Source: Candidatus Cloacimonadota bacterium (lineage in GTDB: Bacteria; Cloacimonadota; Cloacimonadia; Cloacimonadales; Cloacimonadaceae). From it: 44,116 nt of DNA. The position numbers were made by a program, and so were the translations under genes. Within the stretch, counting starts at the first letter, position 1; each line of letters begins with the position of its first letter. The notes beneath the pieces are model-generated. The model was not told the DNA's origin and did no database searches. It saw nothing but the letters and a program-made list of their open reading frames with translations. This document shows positions 1 to 7,238 of the stretch, piece after piece. Location of the stretch: contig JALOBM010000014.1 in NCBI GenBank assembly GCA_023228285.1, forward strand, positions 1 to 44,116. Reading direction: 5' to 3'.

Positions 1-132
1 AAGCTTTATATGACACTACATTCACTTCAGCAAGATCAGGGTTTATGTTCAGAGTATCGCTATCCCATGAAGGTCAAATCCATACAGTACGTTTTTGCTT
101 GACATATTTCCAGATAGATACAGTATGCTTTT

Positions 133-690
133 ATGAGAAATATCATCTTGCTGTTTTTGGCGCTGATTGCGCTCTCCGCATGCAACATTTTTGGCCTGCG
201 GGATTCCGAGCCTCCTACAGAGGAAGCCCAATGGAACAACTTTGCCAATACTTGGGAGCTGGCTCTGGACAACCTCTACTATGCCTATGAAGACTCCCGC
301 AATACCATCAATTATGGCAGGATATTCCTCAGCGATTACATCTTCTATTTCGCTCAGCAGGACATCACGGATTATAGCACGGACTCACAATGGACCAGCA
401 CTCAGGAACAAGACATGCTACTGAATCTGCACGCAAGATACAAAGATATCAAGCTGAGTCTGGAGCCGATGAGCACTCCAGACGAGATCACGTCAACAGA
501 AGCCAAACTATCCCGTGTGTATGAACTAAAAGCAAAACTTATGGATTCCAGTGTGGAAAACACCATCGCACAGGGAAGAATGGAGCTCCATTATCGCCGT
601 CAAAACGGCTATTGGTATATCTATCGTTGGCGCGATTATCGCTCATCCGGCGAACGCACATGGGGGTTGTTGAAACATGAGAACGGCTAA
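133..690 (+). CDS. Putative lipoprotein, function unknown (185 aa)
   Basis: The protein opens with a short basic and hydrophobic signal peptide ending in a lipobox (LSAC, Cys17), so it is probably lipid-anchored after export. The rest is hydrophilic and ends in a region rich in Trp, Tyr and Arg (WYIYRWRDY). The next gene's product has a similar layout and a similar tail (WKIIIWRDE), so the two are probably distant paralogues, perhaps with an NTF2/SnoaL-like fold; the fold is inference. ATG 133 is the only in-frame start after a stop at 115, but no Shine-Dalgarno sequence precedes it. The gene overlaps the next by 14 bp and heads the run leading into ruvX-mltG. No specific function is recognised. 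Confidence 0.75.
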   Translation: MRNIILLFLALIALSACNIFGLRDSEPPTEEAQWNNFANTWELALDNLYYAYEDSRNTINYGRIFLSDYIFYFAQQDITDYSTDSQWTSTQEQDMLLNLHARYKDIKLSLEPMSTPDEITSTEAKLSRVYELKAKLMDSSVENTIAQGRMELHYRRQNGYWYIYRWRDYRSSGERTWGLLKHENG

Positions 691-1252
691 ACTGCTGCTG
701 TTGGCATTCATCCTGGTCATCGGTGCTTGCAAAAATCCCTTCCGCCCGCCTCTGATCGACCGATCCACCTCCGTGGTTCACAATCGAAATCCCGAAGAGG
801 TTTTACACAATCTGGAAAAAGCTTACAGTGAGAAAAACATCAATATCTTCAAACAACTGCTCCACCCAAACTACCGCTTTGAACTGTTATCCAGTGAATA
901 CTCTCAGATCGGCATTGATATGGACGGAGACGGCAGAAAAGATGACTGGTGGGGATACGATGAAGAGCTGGCTCTTACTCAGAACATGTTTGAACGTGGC
1001 AGTAGCGACGGTACCATGCCAGTGGCCGACGATATTGAATTACGCTTGCAAATCCCGCCTCAGGAGCTTTGGGAGAGTGATCCTGCGGATGGCAGAGAAG
1101 ATTGGATTATTGTCCCTTGTTACTTCGACCTCATCCTGACTTACGGCTACAACAACAGCAGCTACATCGCCAATGGTATGGCTCGTTTCTATCTGATAGA
1201 GGAAGAGGGCGACTGGAAAATCATCATCTGGAGAGATGAGTCTCAAGTATGA
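677..1252 (+). CDS. Putative lipoprotein, function unknown (191 aa)
   Basis: An N-terminal hydrophobic segment ends in a lipobox (VIGAC, Cys18), indicating an exported lipoprotein. The mature part has an Asp-rich stretch (DMDGDGRKDD) resembling a calcium-binding loop, and ends with a predicted strand pair, FYLIEEEGDWKIIIWRDE. That ending resembles the tail of the lipoprotein just upstream and suggests tandem paralogues. The start overlaps the upstream gene by 14 bp, and the stop overlaps the ruvX start as ATGA, so co-translation with ruvX and mltG is likely. A role in the envelope is plausible from the neighbouring mltG, but no family is recognised with certainty. Confidence 0.75.
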   Translation: MRTAKLLLLAFILVIGACKNPFRPPLIDRSTSVVHNRNPEEVLHNLEKAYSEKNINIFKQLLHPNYRFELLSSEYSQIGIDMDGDGRKDDWWGYDEELALTQNMFERGSSDGTMPVADDIELRLQIPPQELWESDPADGREDWIIVPCYFDLILTYGYNNSSYIANGMARFYLIEEEGDWKIIIWRDESQV

Positions 1253-1671
1253 CCGGTCGTATAATGGCGATAGATTACGGCAGCAAGCGTATTGGAATCG
1301 CCTTTTCGGATCCCCTGCGTATGTTTGCCAAAGCCCATAGCGTGATAGAGAACGCCCCTTTGAACCTCCTGGTACCAAAGCTGAAGGGCTTGATAGAGCA
1401 AAACGACGCCAAACTGATTGTCCTTGGTATGCCTTATGCCATTGATGGCAGTGACACTCCCAAAACCACCGAGACAAAAGCCTTTATGAATAAATTGCAG
1501 GAACTGCTGGATATCCCGGTAATATCTTTTGACGAGAGATATAGCTCCGCCGAAGCTGAAACCGAGCTCAAGAAGATGGGCAAAAGCTGGCAGGAAGCAA
1601 GGAAAATGGTGGATGCCATGGCAGCAGCTATGATTTTGAAATCCTACCTGGAGAGTAAAGACAGACAATGA
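1249..1671 (+). CDS. ruvX: Putative pre-16S rRNA nuclease / Holliday junction resolvase-like protein (YqgF/RuvX)
   Basis: The 140-aa protein has the full RNase H-like YqgF architecture. The first catalytic Asp is Asp9 in the AIDYG motif. A GMPYAIDGS segment lies at residues 60-68, FDERYSS at 94-100 supplies the second acidic centre, and the DAMAAAMIL helix at 122-130 carries the third Asp. In the family this enzyme matures the 5' end of 16S rRNA and was earlier proposed to resolve Holliday junctions. The gene is coupled by ATGA overlaps to the upstream lipoprotein and to mltG downstream; ruvX next to mltG recurs in many bacteria. Length is normal for the family. Confidence 0.93.
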   Translation: MTGRIMAIDYGSKRIGIAFSDPLRMFAKAHSVIENAPLNLLVPKLKGLIEQNDAKLIVLGMPYAIDGSDTPKTTETKAFMNKLQELLDIPVISFDERYSSAEAETELKKMGKSWQEARKMVDAMAAAMILKSYLESKDRQ

Positions 1672-2654
1672 ACGGATACAGATACCTTAGCATGATCGCA
1701 ATCGGACTCGCCTTGGTTGGCTTGGGTTTTGCCACTCACGAGCTCTTTGGCGCCAGGGATTCTATGGAGCGAATTGTGCGAGTGGATGCCGGAGATAGCG
1801 CCGAAACCATCGGGATCAAGCTGGAACACGCAGGCATCATCCAAAACGCTTCAGCTTTCCGTTTACTGGCCAAATTGCGCGGGACAGACCGTAACTTGAA
1901 GACCGGAACCTACATCTTCGGAGGTCACAGCAGTCTCTGGTCTGCGGTATCCCGCTTGCAGCAAGGTGAATCCCAGAGCATCAAGATCACCTTCCCGGAA
2001 GGACTCTCCATGCACAAAACCTTCAAACGTATCGAAGCCAGCGGTCTGGCCACATATCCCGATCTGCAGGCAGCCGCCACAGACACGGCATTGGTAAGGC
2101 GCTTAACAGGCATGCAGTTGCAAAGCCTGGAAGGATTCCTGTATCCTGAAACATATCTCTTTCCGGTAAATAGTCCTGTAGACAGCATTCTGAGCATGAT
2201 GACGGGTGAATTCTTCCGTAAAATGGCCAGAGCTGGAATCGAGATCGGGCAGCAAGATGATTTCTATAATACACTGATCCTCGCTTCAATAGTGGAGAAA
2301 GAAGCAGGAAACGCTGAAGAGCGTCCCATTATAGCCGGAGTATTCGAGCGCAGATTGCGCCTTGGCATGGCACTGCAAAGCTGCCCTACAGTGGATTATA
2401 TCTTGGAAAAGAGAGGTATTCGCAGAGAAGTTTTAACTACTCATGACACCCAAATCCCCTCCCCCTACAATACATACCAGAATCCGGGTCTACCTCCCAC
2501 TCCGATCTCAAATCCCCAAGTAGGATCGATCCTGGCAGCGCTTGACCCCGTTCAACACAATTACCTGTATTTCTTTGCAGATAAGCATGGAAACAATGTG
2601 TTTACAACCTCTTATGAAGAACACCAGCGTCGGCAACTGCAACTTGGTTTGTGA
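1668..2654 (+). CDS. mltG: Endolytic murein transglycosylase MltG
   Basis: MltG cleaves nascent glycan strands inside the chain and is thought to terminate peptidoglycan polymerisation at the inner membrane. A single N-terminal membrane segment (about residues 7-23) is followed by a LysM-like region (about 37-110, including the FPEGLS motif). The YceG catalytic domain follows, with the hallmark ASIVEKEAG (206-214, containing the catalytic Glu), RLRLGMALQ, SPYNTY (265-270) and GLPPTPI (274-280). At 328 aa it is full length. Its start overlaps the ruvX stop (ATGA). An 81-base in-frame extension of the next open frame overlaps its stop but is probably not used. Confidence 0.95.
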   Translation: MNGYRYLSMIAIGLALVGLGFATHELFGARDSMERIVRVDAGDSAETIGIKLEHAGIIQNASAFRLLAKLRGTDRNLKTGTYIFGGHSSLWSAVSRLQQGESQSIKITFPEGLSMHKTFKRIEASGLATYPDLQAAATDTALVRRLTGMQLQSLEGFLYPETYLFPVNSPVDSILSMMTGEFFRKMARAGIEIGQQDDFYNTLILASIVEKEAGNAEERPIIAGVFERRLRLGMALQSCPTVDYILEKRGIRREVLTTHDTQIPSPYNTYQNPGLPPTPISNPQVGSILAALDPVQHNYLYFFADKHGNNVFTTSYEEHQRRQLQLGL

Positions 2655-2731
2655 TAATCATGACTACGTCGATACACTTTCAAATAAAAAACCACAGACA
2701 TAATAAGTACGCAACTGCGTATGGAGGAAAG

Positions 2732-3292
2732 ATGAAAAGAACCCTAATGGCCATCCTGATCGTGAGTCTTACGATTATGATGTTTGGCTGCTCAAAGAAC
2801 AAAGAACAAGCCGTAAAGGCTGATGGTGAATTGGTATATCGCCCCGCTTGGTGGGGAGAGCAAGGTGGAGACTCTCATGTGAACACCTACGGACAGGGTA
2901 CCAATTTGAACGAAAACGCTTCCATGAATGTGGCACGTTCAAACGCTCTCTCAGAGGCTGCGCAGTATGTGAGAATCAATGTGGAAAACATGCTGAAGAA
3001 CTATTTGGAAGAAGCCGGAATTAGCGATCCCCAAGTACTGGCACTCAGTTCAAACGTGCTGAGAGCGGTTACCGAAGCTGAGTTTAGCGGAGTTATCACA
3101 GGTAAGATGGAGACTCGTAAAGTAACTGAAGCCGACGGTTTACGCTACAAAACCTGGGTCCAATTGAAGATACCCACAGACCAGATCAATCGCAAGCTCG
3201 CCGCCGAGATCCGCAATGAAGAAGCTCTCTACAATCAGTTTAAAGCTTCCCAGGCATTTCAAGAACTGGATAAGTATCTGGAAGACAACTAA
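2732..3292 (+). CDS. LPP20-like lipoprotein
   Basis: The chosen ATG at 2732 follows GGAGGAAAG and begins a classic lipoprotein signal (lipobox MFGC, Cys20), giving 186 aa. A longer frame opening at 2651 overlaps mltG and has no signal peptide at its start. The mature part begins with a RPAWW motif and continues with a conserved helical domain (MNVARSNALSEAAQYVRINVENML) typical of the LPP20/FlgP-like envelope lipoprotein family, whose role is poorly understood. It stands alone between mltG and a strong terminator. Assignment to LPP20 rests on motif resemblance only. Confidence 0.8.
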   Translation: MKRTLMAILIVSLTIMMFGCSKNKEQAVKADGELVYRPAWWGEQGGDSHVNTYGQGTNLNENASMNVARSNALSEAAQYVRINVENMLKNYLEEAGISDPQVLALSSNVLRAVTEAEFSGVITGKMETRKVTEADGLRYKTWVQLKIPTDQINRKLAAEIRNEEALYNQFKASQAFQELDKYLEDN

Positions 3293-3320
3293 ATCTCAAC
3301 TATTTTTTCCCTTTTTCTAC

Positions 3321-3346
3321 ACCCGTGTTCAGACACGGGTTTTTTT
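3321..3346 (+). terminator. Intrinsic terminator after the mltG/LPP20 operon
   Basis: A perfect 8-bp stem (ACCCGTGT / ACACGGGT) with a 4-nt loop is followed immediately by a run of seven T residues. It lies 28 bases past the LPP20-like stop codon and closes the 133-3292 transcription unit. Confidence 0.93.
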
Positions 3347-3389
3347 GCCAGAAAAGATACCTAAAAGCTTGTGAATGCGAAGAAAAGAA

Positions 3390-3418
3390 TTGACAGTAAG
3401 GCCATAACGAAATAGCTT
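3390..3418 (+). promoter_or_regulatory. Candidate sigma-70-type promoter for add-gmhA
   Basis: A perfect TTGACA (3390-3395) is separated by 17 bases from TAGCTT (3413-3418). The predicted start of transcription lies about 15 bases before the ATG at 3440. The element follows the upstream terminator directly, as expected for a new unit. The -10 hexamer is only a partial match. Confidence 0.5.
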
Positions 3419-3439
3419 GTATGCAAGAATGAGGAAAAT

Positions 3440-4519
3440 ATGAAGATAAAAATGACAAAAGAATTCATCCAAAAGCTGCCTAAAACAGATCTGCATGTAC
3501 ATCTGGACGGCAGTGTACGCATTCCCACGATCATAGACTTGGCAAAACAGCAGAATGTGAAATTGCCCACTATGGACGAGAAGGAACTGCGCAAGATGAT
3601 TGTGTGCGGCAAACACACTGAAAGCCTGGATGACTATCTGCGCGGCTTTGACATCGTGAATTTGGTGTTGCAAAGCAAAGAAGGACTCAAGCGCGCTGCT
3701 TATGAACTGGCTGAAGATGCAGCCAAAGAAAATGTTCGCTACATGGAGGTTCGTTACTCACCTATCCTGCATACTCATAACGGGCTGAAACTTACTGAGA
3801 TATCCCAAGCCGTCATCGATGGATTGAAACAGGGTGAGCGGGATTTTGGTATCAAAACTGGTGTGATTATCTGCGGAATACGCAATATGGATCCCAATAC
3901 ATCCCTGAAGCTGGCAGAATTGGCCATCGCTTTCAAAAACAAAGGTGTGATCGGTTTCGACTTAGCCGGTGGTGAATACAATCACCCCGCCAAAGCTCAC
4001 AAAGATGCCTTTGACCTGGCTTTGAAAAATAACCTGAATATCACCATCCATGCCGGTGAAGCTTATGGTCCGGAATCCATCCACCAAGCTATTCACTATT
4101 GCGGAACTCACCGCATCGGCCACGGCACACGGCTGGTGGAAGACGGTGATCTATTGAACTATGTAAACGACCATCGCATCCCCTTGGAGATCTGCATCAA
4201 AAGCAACTTCCACACCAAGGCCGTGGCAAACATCCAAAGCCACCCCCTCGATTTTTATATAGACTACGGACTACGGGTTACGATAAACACAGACAACCGT
4301 ACCATCAGTGATACCACTGTTACAGACGAGTATATGCTGGCCATTAATGAACTGGGTCTGGATTACCCAATCGTGAAATATGTGATTTTGAATGGCTTCA
4401 AAAGTGCCTTCCTGCCTTATAAGGAACGTGTTCGCCTGATCAACCAAACCCTGAAGGAACTGGACGAAATAGAAGAAAGTGAATTGAAAACCAAGATTCA
4501 AGTAAAGGAAAACCTATAA
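3440..4519 (+). CDS. add: Adenosine deaminase
   Basis: The enzyme hydrolyses adenosine or deoxyadenosine to the inosine form plus ammonia in purine salvage. The 359-aa protein carries all zinc-site motifs: DLHVHLDGS near the N-terminus (His19, His21), HAGE (204-207), IGHG (His228) and NTDNR (Asp285). The residue after the zinc Asp is Asn rather than the second Asp of the animal and E. coli enzymes; as far as I recall, NTDNR occurs in other bacterial members, so it is not a defect. The start is preceded by GAGGAAAAT. gmhA follows without any gap. Confidence 0.95.
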   Translation: MKIKMTKEFIQKLPKTDLHVHLDGSVRIPTIIDLAKQQNVKLPTMDEKELRKMIVCGKHTESLDDYLRGFDIVNLVLQSKEGLKRAAYELAEDAAKENVRYMEVRYSPILHTHNGLKLTEISQAVIDGLKQGERDFGIKTGVIICGIRNMDPNTSLKLAELAIAFKNKGVIGFDLAGGEYNHPAKAHKDAFDLALKNNLNITIHAGEAYGPESIHQAIHYCGTHRIGHGTRLVEDGDLLNYVNDHRIPLEICIKSNFHTKAVANIQSHPLDFYIDYGLRVTINTDNRTISDTTVTDEYMLAINELGLDYPIVKYVILNGFKSAFLPYKERVRLINQTLKELDEIEESELKTKIQVKENL

Positions 4520-5119
4520 ATGATAGACATCATCAGACAGGCCTTTTCTGATGCCCAAAGGGTACTAGAATCCTTTGTTAAAGAAGAGGATAACCAAAAG
4601 ATTATCGCCCGGATTGCCGAGCGGATTGCCGACGCTTACCGTTCGCAAGGCAAGGTGATCATCTTCGGCAACGGTGGCAGTATGTGCGATGCCATGCATT
4701 TCGCCGAAGAGCTTACCGGCAGATTTCACAAAGACAGAGAAGCCCTGCCCGCAATCGCCATCAGCGATCCCTCCCATATCACCTGTGTAGGCAATGATTA
4801 TGGCTTCCACCAGATCTTTTCCAGAGGAGTGCAAGCCTTTGCCCAAAAAGGCGATGTGGTAATAGGCCTCTCCACCAGCGGAAACTCCGAAAACGTATCC
4901 GAAGGCCTGAGACAAGCTAGGGCAAGGGAATGCATTACTATCGCACTCCTGGGCGGAAACGGCGGCAAGATATCCGGAACCACAGACTTTGAATTGATCG
5001 TGAAAGCAGACACCAGCGACAGAGTGCAGGAAGTTCATACCATGATCCTGCATCTTTTAGTACAACTGGTGGAATATCAGCTTTTTTACTTTCCCCATCC
5101 AAGTCCCAAACTGGCTTAA
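4520..5119 (+). CDS. gmhA: Phosphoheptose isomerase (sedoheptulose-7-phosphate isomerase)
   Basis: This SIS-domain protein converts sedoheptulose 7-phosphate to glycero-manno-heptose 7-phosphate, the first step of ADP-heptose synthesis for lipopolysaccharide core. Visible motifs are FGNGGS (49-54), the active-site Glu64 in FAEELTGRF, STSGNS (118-123), and His173 in EVHTMILH, which corresponds to the catalytic His of GmhA. Length (199 aa) fits GmhA. DiaA-like SIS proteins are the main alternative, but the Glu/His pair favours the isomerase. It starts directly after the add stop codon, an unusual partnership with nucleoside salvage that probably reflects simple co-transcription. Confidence 0.9.
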   Translation: MIDIIRQAFSDAQRVLESFVKEEDNQKIIARIAERIADAYRSQGKVIIFGNGGSMCDAMHFAEELTGRFHKDREALPAIAISDPSHITCVGNDYGFHQIFSRGVQAFAQKGDVVIGLSTSGNSENVSEGLRQARARECITIALLGGNGGKISGTTDFELIVKADTSDRVQEVHTMILHLLVQLVEYQLFYFPHPSPKLA

Positions 5120-5137
5120 TAAACAAAGAAGGAAACC

Positions 5138-6168
5138 ATGAAATACAATACCAAAACCCTGATCACGCTGCTGTTTGCCCTGTTGGCATTCGGCCTCTGG
5201 GCGGATTTCTACGACAGCGTGGAAGATCTGAGGGGCATGCCACTCTATTACGCCTCCAGGATCTGATAGACACCAATACCTACTCCAGCTATGATGGCGC
5301 TAAGGTATTCCTATTCCAAGAATTGGATAACAACAGCGGAACCGTCACCTGTGTCTATACTGGTAAGATCTATCCTATTGAGGATGATTACTCTGGTCAG
5401 AGCAATCCCAACACCGAACATACCTTTGCTCAAAGCTGGTTCACTCCTGAAACAAATGTAAAAAAATCGGACCTGCATCACCTCTTCATCACCACCATGC
5501 AGGTGAATTCTTCACGTGGGAACCTCCCTTTTGGCAATGTAGCCAGCACTGCAGCTTCGGATGTGTATTACGACGATACTCCCTGGCAGAGCTATAGGGG
5601 CAGAGACACCTGGCAGCATACCGTTTTTCAGGTGAATCCTCATTTCCGGGGCAACACAGCCCGCGCCATCCTATACTTCCATACCCGCTATGGTGATTCC
5701 CTCACCCAGGGTGGAGTAAACATGCTGGATACAATGATCGATTGGCACTATGCTGATCCCCCGGATGAAGCAGAAAGAAACAGAAACGACATGCTATATA
5801 GCTTTCAGGGAAACCGCAATCCTTTTGTGGACCGTCCTGAATTCGTTAACCGTATCTGGAATCCCAGTCCCTCCGATGATCCCGTTGTAGATCTGGTTCC
5901 GGCTCTGCGCATCGACAACATCTATCCCAACCCCTTCCGGGAAGTATTGAATGTAGCAATAGACGCCAAACCCGGCAGCAAAATAAGCGCCGGCATCTAC
6001 AACCTGAAAGGCCAGCTTGTGTATTCCACTTTCTTGGAAGACAATCAACGAGACTTCTCTTGGAACGGGAAGGACGGCTATGGTAATGAAATGCCTTCTG
6101 GACTCTACTTTATCCGCATTTCCGGAAACGACGGCACTGACATTGCTAAAGTATTGTACACAAAGTAA
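5138..6168 (+). pseudogene. Secreted endonuclease I family protein with C-terminal sorting domain, frameshifted
   Basis: An ATG at 5138 starts a signal peptide (MKYNTKTLITLLFALLAFG) and the beginning of an endonuclease I domain. The frame closes at a TGA near 5264 after 42 codons. The -1 frame continues the same domain from about 5231 to 6168: LIDTNTYSSYDGAKVF, the beta-beta-alpha-metal nuclease motif NTEHTFAQSW, SDLHHL, RGNLPFGNV and ARAILYFHTRYG. One extra G in the GGGG run at 5232-5235 would restore a single frame of about 344 codons. The last 85 residues form a YPNPF-type, FlgD/type IX-like C-terminal domain ending MPSGLYFIRISG...VLYTK. The break may be a real mutation, a programmed slip or a homopolymer sequencing error. 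Confidence 0.85.
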
Positions 6169-6355
6169 GTCGTTATTGTGTATCACCTCATGGACCACTC
6201 ACGTATGGTACCGGCTCTCGCTGAAGCGCCGAAAAGGAGGAGCCGCGTCCACCTTTACGAAACCAATGTCTCATGGACTGCTCACATAGATCCCCCTCCG
6301 TGGTTATGTGCGGTCTCGTCTGATGCGTTATTATAAGCGATTATCGCATTTTCGA

Positions 6356-6384
6356 TTGACAAAAAAACACGACTAAAAAAGATT
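6356..6384 (+). promoter_or_regulatory. Candidate promoter of the tRNA-Val pair
   Basis: TTGACA at 6356-6361 is followed after 17 bases by the weak hexamer AAGATT (6379-6384), ending 11 bases before the first tRNA. An A-rich spacer and position just upstream of stable RNA genes make it plausible. The preceding stretch 6169-6355 contains no recognisable gene. Confidence 0.4.
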
Positions 6385-6395
6385 GCCAACATAGT

Positions 6396-6472
<77 letters not shown>

Positions 6473-6483
6473 CTCCGCAACAC

Positions 6484-6560
6484 GGGTGATTAGCTCAGCT
6501 GGTTAGAGCGCTACGTTCACATCGTAGAGGTCACTGGTTCGAATCCAGTATCACCCACCA
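6484..6560 (+). tRNA. tRNA-Val (CAC)
   Basis: This 77-nt cloverleaf is nearly identical to the tRNA-Val gene 11 bases upstream. The acceptor stem is fully paired (GGGTGAT/ATCACCC) and CCA is encoded. The anticodon loop TTCACAT gives anticodon CAC, reading GUG. The pair is a tandem duplication with divergent anticodons and is probably transcribed together. Confidence 0.93.
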
Positions 6561-6636
6561 TTCTCCTTCCCCCGGATTTCTTCTTCCTTTATTCTTCACA
6601 AGCATGCTACAGTTCTATCGTTACTTTTCCGTACAA

Positions 6637-6670
6637 TAGAAAAGTCCCCATACTCTGTGAGTATAGGGAC
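6637..6670 (-). terminator. Terminator of hsp20 (minus strand)
   Basis: GTCCCCATACTC and GAGTATAGGGAC (6644-6670) form a 12-bp hairpin with one mismatch and a TGT loop. On the minus strand it is followed by TTTTC. It sits 20 bases after the hsp20 stop. Confidence 0.75.
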
Positions 6671-6690
6671 GTGTTGAGGTGTTTGATGAA

Positions 6691-7128
6691 TTACTTGATT
6701 TCGATTTCTTTCTTGGGAGTCGGTTCCTTCTTCGGAATATTCAAGTACAGTACACCGTCTTCCATCTTGGCGCTAATCGCTGAAATATCGGCATTTTCGG
6801 GCAGATTCAGATTACGTCTGTAACTGCCATTAAAGCGTTCACAGCGATACATCGTTCCTTTCTGTTCTTCTTTTTTGTCTTCGCAGACTGCTTCGATGAG
6901 AAGCTGATTGTCGTGCACCGAGATATTTACGTTTTCTTTCTTGAATCCGGGCAGATTTGCCAGAATCTTATACTCTTTATCCTGTTCTGATATATCCATA
7001 GCCATAGCCCGGAAGTTGTCGTCAGAACTCTCATCTTCATAGACTCTATTGAAGAAGTCATCAAACAGGCTGAGCATATTGCTCATGGGTCGTATTTCGT
7101 TCATTCTGCGATATGGTACGAGTTTCAT
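6691..7128 (-). CDS. Small heat shock protein, Hsp20/alpha-crystallin family
   Basis: An ATP-independent holdase that binds unfolding proteins. ATG 7128 is chosen because GGAGG precedes it by seven bases, giving 145 aa (MKLVPYRR...). A longer frame reaching 7188 adds a hydrophobic extension without a good ribosome site. The alpha-crystallin domain occupies about residues 38-135 and has the features LANLPGFKKENVNISVHDNQLLIEA, FNGSYRRNLNLPENAD and GVLYLNIPKKE. The last is the family's conserved GVL signature followed by the C-terminal tail. It is monocistronic, with its own terminator on one side and the terminator of the upstream protease gene on the other. Confidence 0.95.
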   Translation of the reverse strand: MKLVPYRRMNEIRPMSNMLSLFDDFFNRVYEDESSDDNFRAMAMDISEQDKEYKILANLPGFKKENVNISVHDNQLLIEAVCEDKKEEQKGTMYRCERFNGSYRRNLNLPENADISAISAKMEDGVLYLNIPKKEPTPKKEIEIK

Positions 7129-7186
7129 GGTAACCTCCATAACTTTAATGTTCTGCAGATATAATAACCGGAGTATCACAAAAAGC

Positions 7187-7223
7187 AAATAAAAAATTAG
7201 CAGTCCCTTTGTGAGACTGCTAA
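7187..7223 (-). terminator. Terminator of the M6 metalloprotease gene (minus strand)
   Basis: A perfect 9-bp stem, GACTGCTAA pairing with TTAGCAGTC (7197-7223), with a 9-nt loop. On the minus strand it is followed by TTTTTTATTT. It lies 15 bases past the protease stop codon and directly upstream of the hsp20 promoter region. Confidence 0.9.
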
Positions 7224-7238
7224 CGTGGCTCGCAAGTG

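Noticed and set aside
99..129. TTGACA ... TATGCT as promoter of the first lipoprotein
   Set aside because: The -10 candidate ends three bases before the ATG, so transcription would start past the start codon; spacing is also 19.
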